Positions 16,001-23,339 of a stretch of 41,081 nt of DNA are shown here, one piece after another. This DNA comes from Nocardia brasiliensis NBRC 14402. Its GTDB lineage: Bacteria; Actinomycetota; Actinomycetes; Mycobacteriales; Mycobacteriaceae. The DNA lies in contig NZ_BAFT02000046.1 of NCBI RefSeq assembly GCF_000308475.2, positions 1 to 41,081 on the forward strand, read 5' to 3'. The notes beneath the pieces are model-generated. The model saw only the letters and a list, made by a program, of their open reading frames with translations, was not told where the DNA came from and searched no databases. Positions within the stretch are counted from its first letter, which is position 1. Every line of letters begins with the position of its first letter. The translations under genes and the position numbers were made by a program.

Positions 16001-16791
16001 TGAGATCGAACATGATTCGTTCGCTGAGTAGCGCCGCACTGGTCGGCGTCACCGTATTGAGCCTGGCCGGTTGCGGCTCGGACGACACGGCCGAGTCCGC
16101 GGGCACGGGCGGGATCGGCGGCACCGTCACGGTGTTCGCCGCGGCCTCGCTCACCGAGACCTTCACCGAACTCGGTACGCAGTTCGAGGCCGCGCACCCC
16201 GGTGTCAAGGTGGTCTACAGCTTCGGCGCCAGCTCGGCGCTGGCCGAGCAGATCAACCAGGGCGCGCCCGCCGACGTCTTCGCCTCGGCCGCGCCGAAGA
16301 ACATGCGGCAGGTCCAGGACAAGGGAGAGGTGACCGTCGCGCCGGTCACCTTCGTGCGCAACCGGCTCGAGATCGCGGTTCCGAAAGGCAACCCCGGCCA
16401 TATCACCGGGCTGGCCGACTTCGGCAAAACCGAACCGAAGCTCGCGCTGTGCGCCGAACAGGTGCCGTGCGGTGCCGCCGCCAAGACCGTGTTCGAGGCC
16501 GCAGGGGTCATCCCGCAGCCCGACACCCGCGAGGCCGACGTGAAAGCGGTGCTGACCAAGGTCAAGCTGGGTGAGGTCGACGCGGCGCTGGTCTACCGGA
16601 CCGATGTGCGGGCGGCGGGCGACCAGGTCGCAGGCATCGACTTCGCGGAATCGAGCAAGGCGATCAACGACTATCCGGTCGCGCCGCTCGCGCACGCCCC
16701 CAACGCGGCTGCGGCCGCCGCGTTCGTCGAGTTCGTGCAGTCGCCGCAGGCCCGCGCCGTGTTCACCGAGGCGGGATTCGACAACCCGTGA
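16000..16791 (+). CDS. modA: Molybdate ABC transporter substrate-binding lipoprotein
   Basis: 263 residues. The lipoprotein signal ends at LAGC (Cys about residue 28). The ModA pattern follows: VFAAASLTETFTELG, SFGASSALAEQI, GAPADVFASA, and a C-terminal AAAFVEFVQSPQARAVF. It captures molybdate at the outer membrane face and passes it to ModB. The ATG overlaps the regulator's stop codon, and its own TGA overlaps the GTG of modB. Confidence 0.93.
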   Translation: MRSNMIRSLSSAALVGVTVLSLAGCGSDDTAESAGTGGIGGTVTVFAAASLTETFTELGTQFEAAHPGVKVVYSFGASSALAEQINQGAPADVFASAAPKNMRQVQDKGEVTVAPVTFVRNRLEIAVPKGNPGHITGLADFGKTEPKLALCAEQVPCGAAAKTVFEAAGVIPQPDTREADVKAVLTKVKLGEVDAALVYRTDVRAAGDQVAGIDFAESSKAINDYPVAPLAHAPNAAAAAAFVEFVQSPQARAVFTEAGFDNP

Positions 16792-17597
16792 CCCGGACGG
16801 TGCGGCGGACGGCCACGGGGCGGCGACCGCTCGTCCTGCTGCTGCCCGCACTGTGCGCGCTGGCGTTCTTACTGGTGCCGCTCGTCGGCCTGCTGTGGCG
16901 GACGCCGTGGCGCGGCCTGCCGGACCGCCTGTTCAACGCCGAAGTCGGTCAGGCCCTGCAACTTTCGCTGGTGTGCGCGAGCTCGGCGACGGTGCTCTGC
17001 TTGCTGTTCGGCGTACCGCTGGCGTGGCTGCTCGCGCGCGGCGACCTCCCCGGACGCGGGGTGCTGCGCGCTTTGGTCACCGTGCCGCTGGTGCTGCCGC
17101 CGGTGGTCGGCGGTGTCGCGCTGCTGCTCGTGCTGGGCAGGCGCGGGTTGATCGGGCGGCATCTGTACGAATGGTTCGGCGTCTCACTACCTTTCACCAC
17201 CGCCGGGGTGATCGTCGCGGAGGCGTTCGTCGCGATGCCGTTCCTGGTGATCTCGGTGGAAGGCGCGCTGCGGGCGGCGGATCCCCGCTTCGAGGAGGCG
17301 GCGGCCACCCTGGGAGCCTCGCGCTGGCTGGCCTTCCGGCGGGTCACGCTGCCCTCGGTGCTGCCCGGCGTCGTCGCGGGCGGGGTGCTGTGCTGGGCAC
17401 GGGCGCTCGGCGAATTCGGAGCCACGATCACGTTCGCGGGCAACTTCCCCGGCAAGACCACCACCATGCCGCTCGCGGTCTACCTCGCCCTGGAATCCGA
17501 CCCCGAGGACGCGATCGTGCTCAGCCTGGTGCTGCTCACCGTGTCGGTGGTGGTGCTGGTCGCGTTGCGCGAGCGGTGGATCCGAGGCGCGGTATGA
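16788..17597 (+). CDS. modB: Molybdate ABC transporter permease
   Basis: 269 residues with about five to six membrane helices, starting at a GTG that overlaps the modA stop (GTGA). The conserved EAA-type loop is visible as EEAAATLGASRWLAFRRVTLPSVLPG, followed by ARALGEFGATITFAGN, the signature of ModB/CysT-like permeases. It forms the channel with ModC and receives molybdate from ModA. Confidence 0.92.
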   Translation: MTRTVRRTATGRRPLVLLLPALCALAFLLVPLVGLLWRTPWRGLPDRLFNAEVGQALQLSLVCASSATVLCLLFGVPLAWLLARGDLPGRGVLRALVTVPLVLPPVVGGVALLLVLGRRGLIGRHLYEWFGVSLPFTTAGVIVAEAFVAMPFLVISVEGALRAADPRFEEAAATLGASRWLAFRRVTLPSVLPGVVAGGVLCWARALGEFGATITFAGNFPGKTTTMPLAVYLALESDPEDAIVLSLVLLTVSVVVLVALRERWIRGAV

Positions 17598-18643
17598 GCC
17601 TGGCCGCCGAACTACGGGTCACCCGCGGGCAATTCGAACTCGATCTGCGGTTGTCCGTGGCGCCCGGGGAAGTCGTCGCCCTGCTCGGCCCCAACGGCGC
17701 GGGCAAGACCACCGCGCTGCGGGCGCTGGCGGGGCTGACGCCGCTGACCGCCGGTGCGCTGCAGATCGGCGAAAAGGTCTGGGACGCACCGCCGAAGGTG
17801 TTCGTGCCCGCCGAACGCCGCGAGGTCGGCGTGGTGTTCCAGGACTATCTGCTGTTCGGTCACCTCAGCGCCGTGGACAATGTCGCGTTCGGGTTGCGGG
17901 CGCGCGGCAGCCGGCGCGCGGTCGCCCGGGAACGGGCCGCACAGTGGCTGGACCGGGTGGGGCTCGCCGAGCAGGCGCACGCGAAACCGCGCGCGCTGTC
18001 CGGCGGGCAGGCCCAGCGCGTCGCGCTGGCGCGGGCGCTGGCCACCGAGCCCGCGCTGCTGCTCCTGGACGAGCCGCTGGCCGCGCTCGACGCGAGTACC
18101 CGGCTGCGGGTGCGCGCCGACCTGGCCCATCACCTCGCCGACTACCCGGGTCACACCGTGCTCGTCACGCACGATCCACTCGACGCCATGGTGCTGGCCG
18201 ACCGGCTGATCATCCTGGAGCACGGCCGGGTCGTGCAGGAGGGTGCGCCGAGCGAGGTCGCGCGGCGGCCGCGCTCCGACTACGTGGCAAACCTGGTGGG
18301 CCTCAACCTGTATCGCGGCCGAGCCGCGGGCACCACGGTCGAACTCGACGCGGGCGGCACCCTCACCGTCGCCGAACCCGGCAGCGGCCCGGTGCACGTG
18401 GCCTTCCCGCCCACCGCCGTCAGCCTGCACCCCGAACAACCCGCCGGCAGCCAGCGCAACACCTGGCCCGTCACCATCGCCGGCCTGGAACAGCACGCCC
18501 ACACCATCCGGGTCCGCCTCGACGGCGCCCCACCCGTCCTCGCCGACGTCACCCCCGCCACCGTCGCCGACCTCCGCCTGCAACCCGGCATCCGACTCTG
18601 GGCCGCCGTAAAAGCCACCGAAACACACACCTATCCGTCCTGA
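17594..18643 (+). CDS. modC: Molybdate ABC transporter ATP-binding protein
   Basis: 349 residues, overlapping modB by ATGA. Walker A is LGPNGAGKTT (residues 31-40), the Q-loop is VVFQDYLLF, the signature is LSGGQAQRVALARAL, and Walker B is LLLLDEPLAALD. The H-loop follows in LVTHDP. A C-terminal Mop/TOBE domain (about 285-345) is typical of ModC and can sense molybdate. The last 250 bases are markedly C-rich at third positions like the next gene. No terminator is visible after the stop. Confidence 0.92.
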   Translation: MSLAAELRVTRGQFELDLRLSVAPGEVVALLGPNGAGKTTALRALAGLTPLTAGALQIGEKVWDAPPKVFVPAERREVGVVFQDYLLFGHLSAVDNVAFGLRARGSRRAVARERAAQWLDRVGLAEQAHAKPRALSGGQAQRVALARALATEPALLLLDEPLAALDASTRLRVRADLAHHLADYPGHTVLVTHDPLDAMVLADRLIILEHGRVVQEGAPSEVARRPRSDYVANLVGLNLYRGRAAGTTVELDAGGTLTVAEPGSGPVHVAFPPTAVSLHPEQPAGSQRNTWPVTIAGLEQHAHTIRVRLDGAPPVLADVTPATVADLRLQPGIRLWAAVKATETHTYPS

Positions 18644-18781
18644 ATCGCAGTGCGGCACACCTCCGAGCAGGCCCTCCGCCAACCCGACCGCACAATCGGT
18701 GTGCGACGTCCACGGCGTGTCGTACCCCCGAAAACCCTTGAGCCCCAATTCTTGTCGGTACCCACTGGCACGCTGCGTGCC

Positions 18782-19645
18782 ATGCCGAGCCTCCGCCACG
18801 AAGCCCCACTCGAGTTGCTGCGTCACAACCCACTGCTGGCCGCCGCGCTCCTGGCGGGTACCGGCATTCCGCTCGCCGCCGACACTCGCGCCACCATCAC
18901 CGACAGCAACCTCAGCACCTGCGAACCGCCCGAGTACCTGGCCGATGCCGTCACCCTGCTCGAAGGCGCGCACGGCAAACTCGCGGTCATCACCGAATCC
19001 CAATCCGCGCCACCGAAACGCCGAAAGCGCAGGGCGTGGCCCGCGTATGTCGCCGTCGCCCAGGCCCAGCACAAATGCGATGCCGTCCTGGTCGTCATCA
19101 CGGACAGCCCCGCCACCGCACGCGCCTGCCGCCGCACCGTGCGCACCGGGCACCCCGGTTTCGATCTGACCCCCATCGTCATCGGCCCGCACAACACCCC
19201 TGCCCCGAACAGCTCCGCCTTCCGTACCGCCACACCCGAACTCACCGTCCTGGCCAGCCTCACCCACGCCCTCGATCTGGACGATGACGCCACCCGGCGC
19301 ATGGTTCTCGACAACCTCGCCGACCTCGATCGGGAGACCCGCAACACCTACACTCGTTTTGTCCGGCATGCCGCCTCGGACGCGGCCACCAAAGCCCTGG
19401 AGGAACTCATGGCCAGCTCCATCTACCGCGACGAATTCATGGACGGCCTGCTGGATCAGGGGCGCGCCGAAGGCGAGGCGAAAGGCGAGGCGAAATCGCT
19501 GCTGCGAATTCTCGCCGTGCGCCGCTTCACCGTCCCCGACGACCTCCACACCCGCATCATGGCCTGCACCGACACCGAACAGCTGGAGAGCTGGATCGAG
19601 CGCGCCGTGGTCGCCGAATCGCTGGCTGCAGTCTTCGACCTCTGA
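18782..19645 (+). CDS. Rpn/YhgA-like PD-(D/E)XK superfamily protein (Streptomyces-Frankia expanded family)
   Basis: 287 residues from the ATG at 18782; 44 more codons are open upstream but unsupported. The opening (MPSLRHEAPLELLRHNPLLAAALL), the central AVITESQS and VLVVITDS strands, and the end with EGEAKGEAKSLLRILAVR and a final TEQLESWIERAV match a large family of uncharacterised actinobacterial proteins related to Rpn recombination-promoting nucleases. The central core strand (LAVITESQ) holds an E-x-Q, as in many PD-(D/E)XK proteins. Activity is untested. Families like this are patchily distributed and often horizontally acquired. It follows modC by 138 bases but is probably separately transcribed. 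Confidence 0.65.
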   Translation: MPSLRHEAPLELLRHNPLLAAALLAGTGIPLAADTRATITDSNLSTCEPPEYLADAVTLLEGAHGKLAVITESQSAPPKRRKRRAWPAYVAVAQAQHKCDAVLVVITDSPATARACRRTVRTGHPGFDLTPIVIGPHNTPAPNSSAFRTATPELTVLASLTHALDLDDDATRRMVLDNLADLDRETRNTYTRFVRHAASDAATKALEELMASSIYRDEFMDGLLDQGRAEGEAKGEAKSLLRILAVRRFTVPDDLHTRIMACTDTEQLESWIERAVVAESLAAVFDL

Positions 19646-19701
19646 CGTCGAGACTCCGGGACGAGCAGTGCGTCGACGGCGGCAACCGCGCGAATCCGTG
19701 T

Positions 19702-19735
19702 TAACTTAGACCAGAATCGCAGGTAACTTAAGTTG
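19702..19735 (+). promoter_or_regulatory. Repeated TAACTTA motifs in the thiolase promoter
   Basis: TAACTTA occurs at 19702-19708 and again at 19724-19730, 22 bases apart, on the same helical face. The second lies within the palindrome AACTTAAGTT (19725-19734). In such GC-rich DNA these AT-rich copies stand out. Each also fits a -10 box (TANNNT), so they may be promoter elements, operator half-sites or both. The ribosome site GGAGAG follows at 19739. Confidence 0.4.
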
Positions 19736-19748
19736 ATCGGAGAGGGCT

Positions 19749-20918
19749 ATGGGGTCCGCCGTAATCGTTGATGTGGTGCGCACGCCGTCGGGCAAGGGCA
19801 AGGCCGGGGGTGGGCTCGCCGACGTGCATCCGGCGACCTTGCTGGCGGGGGTGTTGCGCGAACTGGTAGCGCGCAACGACCTGGATCCGGCGCTGATCGA
19901 CGATGTGGTCGGCGGGTGTGTGACGCAGAGCGGCGAGCAGGCGTTCAACATCAGCCGGACGGCGGCGCTCGCGGCGGGCTTCCCGGAGTCGGTGCCCGCC
20001 ACGACGGTGGATCGGCAGTGCGGGTCGAGTCAGCAGGCGGCGCACTTCGCGGCGCAGGGCGTGATGTCGGGGGCGTACGACATCGCGATCGCCTGCGGTG
20101 TGGAGTCGATGAGCCGCGCGCCGATGTTCTCCAACGCGCAGGGCAAGGATCCGAACCAGGGTCCGCTGGCCCACCGCTACCCCGAAGGTCTTGTGCAGCA
20201 AGGGATCGCGGCGGAGGTGATCAGCGCGCGCTGGAAGTTCGACCGGGCCGCGCTCGACGAGTTCGCCGCCCGCTCGCACCGGCTGGCCGCCGAGACCGCC
20301 GCCGCGGGCGGTTTCGACCATGAACTGCTCGCGGCGGGCACGTTGACCGCGGACGAGACGATCCGCCCCGGCACCACCGCCGCGGGTCTGGCCGCACTGC
20401 GGCCCGCGTTCGTGGACGAACAGTTCACCCGGCGCTTCCCGGAAATCGACTGGTCCATCACGCCGGGCAACTCGTCGCCGCTGACCGACGGCGCCTCGGC
20501 GGCGTTGATCATGAGCGAGGCGGCGGCGACCAAGCTGGGTCTGCGTCCCCGCGCCCGCTTCCACTCCTTCGCCGTGGTCGGCGACGATCCGCTGCTGATG
20601 CTCACCGCGGTCGTGCCCGCCACCCGCAAGGTGCTGGCGCGGGCCGGGCTGACCATCGACGAGATCGACGCCTACGAGGTGAACGAGGCGTTCGCCCCGG
20701 TGCCGCTGGTGTGGCAGCACGAGCTCGGCGCGGACCCCGCCAAGCTGAACCCGCGCGGCGGCGCGATCGCCCTCGGCCACCCGCTCGGCGCATCGGGCAC
20801 CCGCATCCTGGCCACCCTGGTGAACCATCTCGAACAGACCGGCGGCCGCTTCGGCCTGCAGACCATGTGCGAGGCGGGCGGACTGGCCAACGCCACCATC
20901 ATCGAGCGGCTCGGATGA
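19749..20918 (+). CDS. Thiolase (acetyl-CoA acyltransferase)
   Basis: 389 residues, the usual thiolase length. The acylated cysteine is in DRQCGSSQQA, the family motifs NEAFAPVPL and GGAIALGHPLGASGTR (catalytic His) are present, and the second catalytic Cys is in MCEAGGLANA. It performs the thiolytic step of beta-oxidation (or the reverse Claisen condensation) on acyl-CoA of unknown type. Start ATG at 19749 with GGAGAG 5 bases before. Its TGA overlaps the ATG of the phosphotransferase gene, so the two are co-translated. This suggests a small lipid or sterol side-chain degradation operon. Confidence 0.9.
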   Translation: MGSAVIVDVVRTPSGKGKAGGGLADVHPATLLAGVLRELVARNDLDPALIDDVVGGCVTQSGEQAFNISRTAALAAGFPESVPATTVDRQCGSSQQAAHFAAQGVMSGAYDIAIACGVESMSRAPMFSNAQGKDPNQGPLAHRYPEGLVQQGIAAEVISARWKFDRAALDEFAARSHRLAAETAAAGGFDHELLAAGTLTADETIRPGTTAAGLAALRPAFVDEQFTRRFPEIDWSITPGNSSPLTDGASAALIMSEAAATKLGLRPRARFHSFAVVGDDPLLMLTAVVPATRKVLARAGLTIDEIDAYEVNEAFAPVPLVWQHELGADPAKLNPRGGAIALGHPLGASGTRILATLVNHLEQTGGRFGLQTMCEAGGLANATIIERLG

Positions 20919-21928
20919 CGCCCGCGGGTCTGGATCTTCCTGCGCTGCAACGGTATTTCGAGCAGCACGTCCCAGACACGGCGGGCCCGCTGACCGCGAC
21001 GCTGTTGCAGGGCGGCAAGTCGAATCTCACCTACCGGTTGAGCGACGGCACGCACGACTGGGTGCTGCGCCGCCCGCCACTCGGGCCGCTCACCCCGACC
21101 GCGCACGACATGGCCCGGGAATACCGCGTCGTCGCGGCCCTGCGCGATACGAATGTCCCGGTCGCGCAGGCGATCGCGCTGTGCGCGGACACCGCGGTGA
21201 TCGGCGTCCCGTTCGCGGTGGTCTCGTTCGTGGACGGGCTGGTCCTGCAGGACGGCGACCAGACGGCCGCGCTCACCACCGAGCAGGCGCGGGCCACGGG
21301 CAACGCCCTCGTGGACACCCTCGCCGCCTTGCACGCGGTCGACTACGCCGCCGCCGGTCTCACCGAATTCGGCCGTCCCGCAGGGTATCTGGCCCGGCAG
21401 GTGAAACGCTGGCGCGGCCAGTGGGATCGGGTCGCCACCCGGGAACTCGACGCACTGGACCGGCTCACCGAGGCCCTGCGGCGCACCGTGCCCGAGCAGT
21501 CGGCCGAGACCATCGTGCACGGCGACTACCGCTTGGACAACACGATCGTGGACCGCACCGACCCCGGCCGGATCGCCGCGGTCGTCGACTGGGAGATGGC
21601 CACGCTCGGCGACCCGCTCGCCGATCTCGGCCTGCTACAGGTCTATTGGGACAATCGCTGCGAGCCGGTGCTCGGCGTCCGGCATGCCCCGAGCGCGAAT
21701 CCCGGCTTCCCCAGCAGCGACGAGGTGGCCGAACGATATGCGGCCGCAACCGGTTTCGCCCTCGATCGGCTGCCGTTCTATCGCGCGCTCGGCTATTTCA
21801 AGCTGGCGGTCATCGCCGAGGGCATCCATCAGCGTTTCCTCGCGGGCAAGACCGTCGGCGACGGTTTCGCCACGATCGGCGCGGCCGTCCCGCTGCTGCT
21901 CGACATCGGTCTGGAGACCCTCGGATGA
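20915..21928 (+). CDS. Phosphotransferase-family protein (ACAD10/FadE36-like)
   Basis: 337 residues with the aminoglycoside-phosphotransferase (APH) kinase fold: LLQGGKSNLTYRLSD (nucleotide loop), the catalytic loop IVHGDYRLDN and the metal site AVVDWEMATLGDPLADLG. This subfamily resembles human ACAD10/11 N-terminal domains and mycobacterial FadE36, which are tied to acyl-CoA metabolism rather than drug resistance. ACAD10/11 kinases phosphorylate 4-hydroxy fatty acyl-CoAs (established in mammals). A similar role here is inference from its thiolase neighbour. Start and stop both overlap the adjacent genes by ATGA. Confidence 0.87.
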   Translation: MTPAGLDLPALQRYFEQHVPDTAGPLTATLLQGGKSNLTYRLSDGTHDWVLRRPPLGPLTPTAHDMAREYRVVAALRDTNVPVAQAIALCADTAVIGVPFAVVSFVDGLVLQDGDQTAALTTEQARATGNALVDTLAALHAVDYAAAGLTEFGRPAGYLARQVKRWRGQWDRVATRELDALDRLTEALRRTVPEQSAETIVHGDYRLDNTIVDRTDPGRIAAVVDWEMATLGDPLADLGLLQVYWDNRCEPVLGVRHAPSANPGFPSSDEVAERYAAATGFALDRLPFYRALGYFKLAVIAEGIHQRFLAGKTVGDGFATIGAAVPLLLDIGLETLG

Positions 21929-22668
21929 GCGCGGCCCGCAGCGCGCTGGTCACCGGCGGTTCCCGCGGTATCGGCGCCGAGGTGGCGCGCCGTCTGGCCG
22001 CCGAGGGTTACCAGCTCACCATCGCGGCACGGAACAAGGACACGCTCGACGAGGCGGCGCGCCGCCTGCACGCGGAAACGGGGGCCGCGGTGAATCCCGT
22101 TGTCGCGCAGATGAACGACCCCGCGCAGGTGCGGGAACTGGTGCGGGCGCACGCGGACCGCTTCGACGGCCTGCACGCGCTGGTGCTCAGCGCGGGCACC
22201 GGCACCGCGGGCACGGTCGCCGAGATGCCGCCGAAAAGCTATGAGCGGATGCTGGACGTGAACTTCCGCGCTCCGCTCACGCTCATCCAGTCCGCGCTCC
22301 CCCTGCTCCGCAAGAGCGCCGCCGACGATCCGCACCGTGGCGCGAAAATCGTTGCGCTCGCCTCCATCACCGGCGTCGCGGGCGAAGCGGGCCTGGCCGC
22401 GTACGGCGCGACCAAGGCCGCGTTGATCTCGCTCTGCGAAACCGTTTCGCTGGAAGAGTCCGGGAACGGCGTCAGCGCGACCGCGATCTCCCCCGGCTAC
22501 GTCGACACCGACATGACGGCGTGGAAGCGCGACGTGCTCGCCCCATCGGCGATGCTGACCACCGGGGACATCGCCGAACTGGTGCTGGCGATCACGCGCC
22601 TGTCCCGCAATGCCGTGGTGCCCAACATCGTCGTCTCCCGCGCGGGTGCGCAGATCTGGCGGGCCTAG
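21925..22668 (+). CDS. Short-chain dehydrogenase/reductase
   Basis: 247 residues of a classical SDR. The cofactor motif TGGSRGIG is at about residues 10-17. The canonical NNAG is replaced by LSAGTGTAG. The catalytic motif is AAYGATK (Tyr, Lys). It overlaps the phosphotransferase stop by ATGA, making it the third gene of a tightly coupled set with a thiolase, so it likely reduces or oxidises a hydroxyacyl-CoA or similar intermediate. The C-terminus (RLSRNAVVPNIVVSRAG) is typical of the FabG-like group. Confidence 0.87.
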   Translation: MSAARSALVTGGSRGIGAEVARRLAAEGYQLTIAARNKDTLDEAARRLHAETGAAVNPVVAQMNDPAQVRELVRAHADRFDGLHALVLSAGTGTAGTVAEMPPKSYERMLDVNFRAPLTLIQSALPLLRKSAADDPHRGAKIVALASITGVAGEAGLAAYGATKAALISLCETVSLEESGNGVSATAISPGYVDTDMTAWKRDVLAPSAMLTTGDIAELVLAITRLSRNAVVPNIVVSRAGAQIWRA

Positions 22669-22760
22669 GCGTGATCTAAGCCTCAGCCGCCGGGCGACCG
22701 GGTGTCGCGGCGTTACGCTCATCGGTGTCCGATCGTGGGACGACATGGGAAGGGGCCCCG

Positions 22761-23339
22761 ATGGCGAAGGTCTTCGCACAGCTCGATGACGCGCTCCGCA
22801 AGTTCATCGGCGAGCAATCGATGTTCTTCGTGGCCACCGCACCGTCCGAGGGCGGCCGGGTGAACCTGTCCCCCAAGGGTTATCGCGACACCTTCGCGGT
22901 GCTCGACGAGCACACCTTCGCCTACCTCGATCTCTACGGCAGCGGCGCGGAGACCATCGCGCACCTGCGCGACAACGGCCGGATCACCATCATGTTCTGC
23001 TCGTTCACCCGCACCTCGAAGATCCTGCGGCTCTTCGGCACCGGTCGGCTCGTCCGGCCCGATTCCGCCGAATTCGACACGCTGCGACCGCATTTCGGTC
23101 TCCAGCATCCGGGCCTGCGCGGTGTCATTGTGGTCAGCATCGACCGGATCGCCGACTCCTGCGGGTATTCGGTCCCCTATCTCGAACTCGTCGACGAGCG
23201 CCCGGTGCTCGACGCGCTGCACGACCGCCGCGGCGACGCCGACTTCGCCAAGCGCATCGCGGGCGACAACGCGACCAGCATCGACGGCCTACCCGCCCTG
23301 GAGCCGGACCACCCGTTGCCGTCCGCGATTACGCGCTAG
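22761..23339 (+). CDS. Pyridoxamine 5'-phosphate oxidase-like FMN split-barrel protein
   Basis: 192 residues from the ATG at 22761, with GGAAGGGG upstream (12 upstream codons are open but unsupported). The fold is a flavin split barrel: FFVATAPSEGGRVNLSPKG at the N-terminus, then YLDLYGSGAETIAHL and ITIMFCSF. It belongs to the general PNPOx-like family of actinobacterial flavin or F420 enzymes; true PdxH activity is unlikely without its other motifs. The stop TAG shares the four bases CTAG with the stop of the convergent MFS gene. Confidence 0.8.
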   Translation: MAKVFAQLDDALRKFIGEQSMFFVATAPSEGGRVNLSPKGYRDTFAVLDEHTFAYLDLYGSGAETIAHLRDNGRITIMFCSFTRTSKILRLFGTGRLVRPDSAEFDTLRPHFGLQHPGLRGVIVVSIDRIADSCGYSVPYLELVDERPVLDALHDRRGDADFAKRIAGDNATSIDGLPALEPDHPLPSAITR

